Position numbers and translations under genes: made by a program
The notes under the pieces: generated by a model
Databases searched by the model: none
What the model saw: only the letters and a program-made list of their open reading frames with translations
What the model was told of the DNA's origin: nothing
Shown here: piece after piece, positions 60,750 through 64,000 of the stretch
Numbering within the stretch: position 1 is the first letter of the stretch
How the letters are laid out: every line of letters starts with the position of its first letter
NCBI RefSeq assembly: GCF_011761185.1
Contig: NZ_JAAOYM010000003.1
Span: forward strand, 1-64,000
DNA length: 64,000 bases
Direction of reading: 5' to 3'
From: Saccharomonospora amisosensis
Lineage (GTDB): Bacteria; Actinomycetota; Actinomycetes; Mycobacteriales; Pseudonocardiaceae

Positions 60750-63104
60750 GTGTCCGACGACCACGACGCTCCCGGCATCACTCCCCAGGCCGCGAAGTGG
60801 CGGGCACAGGCCCAGCTCAATCGCAAGAACGCCGAGCGAAGGCGCAGGCGCTCGCTCGACACGCAGGGCGGTATCAGTGTCTCCGAAGTTGTAGCGAGGC
60901 ACACCGGTCAGCGGCCTCGTTTCCAGGCCGCCGAGCGCCCGGCGCCGCCCAGACAGCAGGGCAGACCGCCTGAACCCAAGGCGGCGGAGGCCCCTCCGGC
61001 ACCACCGGTGCGGCCCCGTCGCCAGGCCCCTTCGCGGCCGAGGGAGGATCCCCCGCCTCCACCGGTGGCGCCGAGCCGAGAACCAATGGGTTCGGGACCG
61101 TTCCCCCGGCAGTCCCCGCGCCCGCAGGCCACGCCACCGCCGCCAAGAAGGCAACCACCGCCCCCCTCGGTGCAACCCCGCCCCGAAGCTCCCCGACCCG
61201 AACAACTACGTGCGGAACCACAACGGCTGGAACCAGCACGACCAGAGCCACCACCACACCCACAACAGGCACTGCAAGCACACCGTGTCGAACCGCTGCG
61301 GCCGGAGCCGCCACGAGCGGAGCCACCACGCGTCGAGCGGTCACGGCCGGAGTTCGCGAGGGTTGAGCCACCACCGCGCGTCGAGCAGCACAGGTCGCTG
61401 CCGAGGCCAGGGCAGCCGCAAGTGGAGCCGCCCCGCCGACCGCCCGCGCGCGCCGAGCGGCCACCTGTGCCCGCCGTGCCGCCGCCCGCCCCGCCGACCG
61501 CGCAGGTGGCGGCTCTGCTCGACGACGGCGACGCGCGGCTGACCAGCACACCGCCGCCTCCCCCGAAGCGGTCAGGGCAGGCGGCGCCACCGCCGCCTCC
61601 CCGGCCCAGGCAGGCACCACCGCCGCCGCCGGAACGGTCTCTCGAAGACCGGCTCACGATGACCGATCAACTCGAGCCGGTCGACGACGCGACCAAGTAC
61701 CGGCGCAAGATCGACGATTCGCTTGCCCGGTTCTCCGCGGCGCACGACGAACTGGAAGCCGAGGAACAGGAGCGCCGCAGGCGTCGCAGCCGGCTGGTGG
61801 CCCGGCTCGAGCAGACCAGGACGAAGCTACAGCGCGTGGTCTCCACCGCGCGGGGTTCCGGCACGCCACGGCGTGACGGTGACCCCGACGACGCTGAGGA
61901 GGATGCTCAAGGGGCTGCTGAGCCGGACCTGGAGCAGGAAGAGTCAGCCGACGGAGACAACAAGGCCGAGCGGCAGGCTGGCGTCACGACGCGGACCAAG
62001 CTCGGACGGCTTGACCGCGCGCTGGCCGGTCGGGCCACGTGCATCGTCATCGCCGTGCTCGTCTTCCTCGCCACCGGAGTCGCCTGGGGCGCCAAGACCT
62101 GGTTCAACTCCAAGTTCAACGAGATCGCGGCGCTCGACGAGAACTCGGCCGACATCCGCAACGCCTCCGCCCAACTCGGCGACGAGAACTTTCTCATCGT
62201 CGGCTCCGACACCCGTGAGGGCGCGGCAGCCGAGGAGAACGTCGGAGACGCCGACGGCATCCCGGGCGCACGCTCCGACACGGTGATGCTCGCGCACGTC
62301 CCCAAGGACCGCAGGCGCGCCGTGGTCGTCTCGTTCCCGAGGGACCTCGAGGTGAGCCGCCCCGCGTGCGAGCGATGGGATTCAGCCACGGGGGAGTACG
62401 GCGAGGTCATCGAGGCAGCCGAGCGGGTGAAGCTCAACTCGGCATTCACCGTCGGTGGCCCCCGCTGTGTCACCAAGCTCATCCAGCAACTGTCCGGAAT
62501 GAAGATCAACCACTTCGTCGGCATCGACTTCCACGGCTTCAAGGGCATGGTCGACGCGGTCGGCGGCGTAACCGTGCACCTCGACGAGCCGATGCGCGAC
62601 CAGGAACTCGGCCTCATCGTCGCCGAGACCGGTGACGTGGTGCTGCGCGGCGATCAGGCCCTGAACTTCGTTCGGGCACGCAAGGTCTACGGCGACCCGA
62701 CATTCTCCGACTACGGCCGGATGCAGCGGCAGCAGCAGTTCATGTCGTCGCTGCTGAAGGCGACGCTGTCACGGAACGTGCTGCTCGACATGGGCAGGCT
62801 GAACGACTTCGTCAACGCGTTCGCCTCCTCGACGTTCGGCGAGAACATCGGTGTGGACGAACTGCTCACCCTCGCTCAGTCGATGCGGGGGCTCGACGCG
62901 GGCAGCGTCCAGTTCCTCACCGTGCCTACCGTCGGCGAGGCCAACGAACGCGGCAACGAGGTATTGCTGGAGCGGGAAACTCGTGACCTCTTCCAAGCGC
63001 TGATCGAGAACACGCCGATGCCCGGCGAGGAGCCGAAGCGCGGCAAGTCCGGTCCCGAACAGACGACGCCTTCCTCCGGCACCTCGCAGGCCGCACCCAT
63101 GTAG
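60750..63104 (+). CDS. LytR-CpsA-Psr family cell-wall glycopolymer transferase with long proline-rich head
   Basis: A 784-residue protein. Residues 1-290 are Pro/Arg/Glu-rich and cytoplasmic, with PPPP-type runs; a charged coiled stretch follows (DDATKYRRKIDDSLARFSAA). One transmembrane helix (about 430-452, CIVIAVLVFLATGVAWGAKT) precedes the extracellular LCP domain: ENFLIVGSDTREG, SDTVMLAHVPKDRRRAVVVS, FPRDLEV, HFVGIDFHGFKGMVDAVGGV and GDQALNFVRARKVYGDPTFS. It attaches glycopolymers to peptidoglycan. GTG 60750 is chosen because AAGGGAG lies five bases upstream. Confidence 0.9.
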   Translation: MSDDHDAPGITPQAAKWRAQAQLNRKNAERRRRRSLDTQGGISVSEVVARHTGQRPRFQAAERPAPPRQQGRPPEPKAAEAPPAPPVRPRRQAPSRPREDPPPPPVAPSREPMGSGPFPRQSPRPQATPPPPRRQPPPPSVQPRPEAPRPEQLRAEPQRLEPARPEPPPHPQQALQAHRVEPLRPEPPRAEPPRVERSRPEFARVEPPPRVEQHRSLPRPGQPQVEPPRRPPARAERPPVPAVPPPAPPTAQVAALLDDGDARLTSTPPPPPKRSGQAAPPPPPRPRQAPPPPPERSLEDRLTMTDQLEPVDDATKYRRKIDDSLARFSAAHDELEAEEQERRRRRSRLVARLEQTRTKLQRVVSTARGSGTPRRDGDPDDAEEDAQGAAEPDLEQEESADGDNKAERQAGVTTRTKLGRLDRALAGRATCIVIAVLVFLATGVAWGAKTWFNSKFNEIAALDENSADIRNASAQLGDENFLIVGSDTREGAAAEENVGDADGIPGARSDTVMLAHVPKDRRRAVVVSFPRDLEVSRPACERWDSATGEYGEVIEAAERVKLNSAFTVGGPRCVTKLIQQLSGMKINHFVGIDFHGFKGMVDAVGGVTVHLDEPMRDQELGLIVAETGDVVLRGDQALNFVRARKVYGDPTFSDYGRMQRQQQFMSSLLKATLSRNVLLDMGRLNDFVNAFASSTFGENIGVDELLTLAQSMRGLDAGSVQFLTVPTVGEANERGNEVLLERETRDLFQALIENTPMPGEEPKRGKSGPEQTTPSSGTSQAAPM

Positions 63105-63121
63105 CCCACATATAAGCCCGG

Positions 63122-63143
63122 GTTCACCTTGGGTTCACTTCGC
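63122..63143 (+). promoter_or_regulatory. PHO box upstream of phoU
   Basis: Two 11-base direct-repeat units, GTTCACCTTGG and GTTCACTTCGC, match the actinobacterial PhoP box. It is 41 bp before the phoU start, so phoU is probably controlled by the phosphate-starvation regulator. Confidence 0.75.
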
Positions 63144-63183
63144 GATGCTCCCACGGTGCCGCACCGGACGTAGAGTGGCCGGC

Positions 63184-63846
63184 ATGCGCGAGGCTTACCA
63201 CGTTGAACTCGAGAATCTGGCCGAACGGCTCGCGGGCATGTCCGGCCAGGTCGCCGACGCCATGGAGCGAGCGACCAAGGCCATGCTCGAGTCCGATCTC
63301 GAATTGGCGGAGCGGGTCATCAGTAGCGACTCCCTGGTGGACGACGCACGCGCGGACTGCGAGGAGCAGGCATACGCGTTGCTGGCACTACAGGCCCCCG
63401 TCGCGACAGACCTGCGGGTCGTGCTCGCCGCCATCCACGCCGCGGAAAGCCTTGAGCGGATGGGTGACCTGGCACTTCACGTTGCCAAGGCCGCCCGCAG
63501 GCGTCACCCTGACCCGGTGCTGCCGGAGAACGTGCGGCCGTACTTCGCCGAGATGGGCAAGGCCGCGGTTCGCCTCGCCCGGCGCGCCGAGCAGGTCATC
63601 CGCACCAGGGACGTGGAGGCGGCCAGGGCTATCGAGACCGATGACGACCAGGTGGACGACATCCACCGGCACCTGTTCAGCGTGCTGATGGACAAGGACT
63701 GGCCGCACGGGGTCGCCGCGGCCGTGGACGTCACCCTGCTCGGGCGGTTCTACGAGCGCTACGCCGACCACGCCGTTTCGGTCGCCAAGAGGATGGTGTT
63801 CGTTGTCACTGGCCGGATGCCGGGGTACTCCGCCACCGAGGCGTGA
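63184..63846 (+). CDS. phoU: phosphate-system regulator PhoU
   Basis: A 220-residue all-helical protein of two PhoU repeats: LENLAERLAGMSGQVADAME and LQAPVATDLRVVLAAIHAAE, SLERMGDLALHVAKAA in the first, KAAVRLARRAEQVIRTRDVE and TLLGRFYERYADHAVSVAKR in the second (metal-binding ExxxD-type motifs ERMGDLA and ERYADHA). It damps phosphate uptake and PhoR signalling at the membrane. Start ATG 63184. Confidence 0.95.
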   Translation: MREAYHVELENLAERLAGMSGQVADAMERATKAMLESDLELAERVISSDSLVDDARADCEEQAYALLALQAPVATDLRVVLAAIHAAESLERMGDLALHVAKAARRRHPDPVLPENVRPYFAEMGKAAVRLARRAEQVIRTRDVEAARAIETDDDQVDDIHRHLFSVLMDKDWPHGVAAAVDVTLLGRFYERYADHAVSVAKRMVFVVTGRMPGYSATEA

Positions 63847-63981
63847 GCGAGGTATGAGCGCACATGACCGGCGTGAGCAGCACCAACCGGCCATTTTCCG
63901 GACCACTACGGTAGAGCTGCGCGCTAACACTGCGTCACGACTCCGTAATGTCGCTGTGACGTACTTCCAATGTCAAGTTGC

Positions 63982-64000
63982 GTTCATGTTTCGTTCACCA
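63982..64000 (+). promoter_or_regulatory. second PHO box at the window end
   Basis: GTTCATGTTTC followed directly by GTTCACCA repeats the 11-base unit spacing of the box at 63122. The rest of 63847-64000 holds no gene. A Pho-regulated gene such as pstS probably begins just beyond the window. Confidence 0.65.

Noticed and set aside
61140-61460. Repetitive CCG/GAG-rich sequence as a possible CRISPR or tandem repeat
   Set aside because: Units are irregular and in frame with Pro/Glu codons; no constant repeat with unique spacers. No CRISPR array was seen anywhere.
60874-61657. Glycine- and alanine-rich minus-strand frames opposite the LCP gene
   Set aside because: They mirror the proline-rich codons of the LCP head and have no ribosome site or family resemblance.

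Overview
The window comes from a GC-rich actinomycete. The mce-type YrbE permeases, the ECF sigma factor with a SnoaL tail, the LytR-CpsA-Psr protein, SPW-repeat protein, DUF6328 protein, PhoU and Streptomyces-type PHO boxes together suggest Pseudonocardiaceae (Amycolatopsis/Saccharomonospora-like). The family is inferred from gene content, not from a marker tree.

Layout. (1) 1-1.7 kb: the start of an mce operon, with two MlaE/YrbE permeases and a small membrane protein on the minus strand. (2) 1.8-11.8 kb: a graveyard of nested insertion sequences (IS3, IS30, IS110, IS630, IS5, ISL3 and IS256 pieces). It surrounds a TetR / hotdog thioesterase / acyl-CoA dehydrogenase cluster and a 3'-truncated luciferase-like oxidoreductase. 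(3) 11.9-26.3 kb, minus strand: a type IV secretion (conjugation) module. In transcription order it has an unknown protein, a pilin, a VirB6-like channel, a PrgI/VirB3-like protein, a VirB4 ATPase, a VirD4 coupling protein, a replication-relaxation protein and a peptidoglycan hydrolase. A 2.5-kb group II intron with its reverse transcriptase sits between the PrgI and VirB4 genes. (4) 26.7-33.8 kb: DNA-modification and defence-like cargo. This holds an amino/N4-type methyltransferase, two C5-cytosine methyltransferases (one broken), a Ymh/TIGR02391 protein and a DUF6262-abortive-infection fusion. (5) 33.9-35.8 kb: excisionase and tyrosine integrase. Blocks 3-5 are the core of an integrative conjugative element. 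(6) 36-42.7 kb: an AAA-ATPase plus subtilase pair of the IetAS type, a frameshifted zinc-ribbon gene, and a PadR regulator gene split by a complete IS5-family element. (7) 42.95 kb: the 5' half of a tRNA-Lys gene, the probable right border of the island.

(8) 43-64 kb: chromosomal housekeeping sequence. It opens with a cold-shock protein and a decayed siderophore-transport / CoA-transferase stretch. An acyl-CoA catabolic operon follows (dehydratase, citrate-lyase-like, acyl-CoA dehydrogenase). Then come a 21-residue cysteine-rich peptide, an FMN reductase, a large LuxR-type ATPase regulator, an alpha-glucosidase, a DMT transporter, a Cu-Zn SOD-like protein, DusB, an ECF sigma factor, an LCP cell-wall ligase and PhoU. 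Pho-regulon operators lie upstream of phoU and at the very end of the window.

The strongest unusual signal is the IS110-family element at 2355-3675. Its 250-bp leader contains, in order, four short segments that match or complement its own target flanks and its own ends. This is the layout expected of a bridge RNA, readable here because the interrupted IS30 gene shows the exact target. Next in interest are the DUF6262-Abi fusion, the group II intron inside the conjugation operon, and the repeat-bearing tail of the VirB6-like protein.
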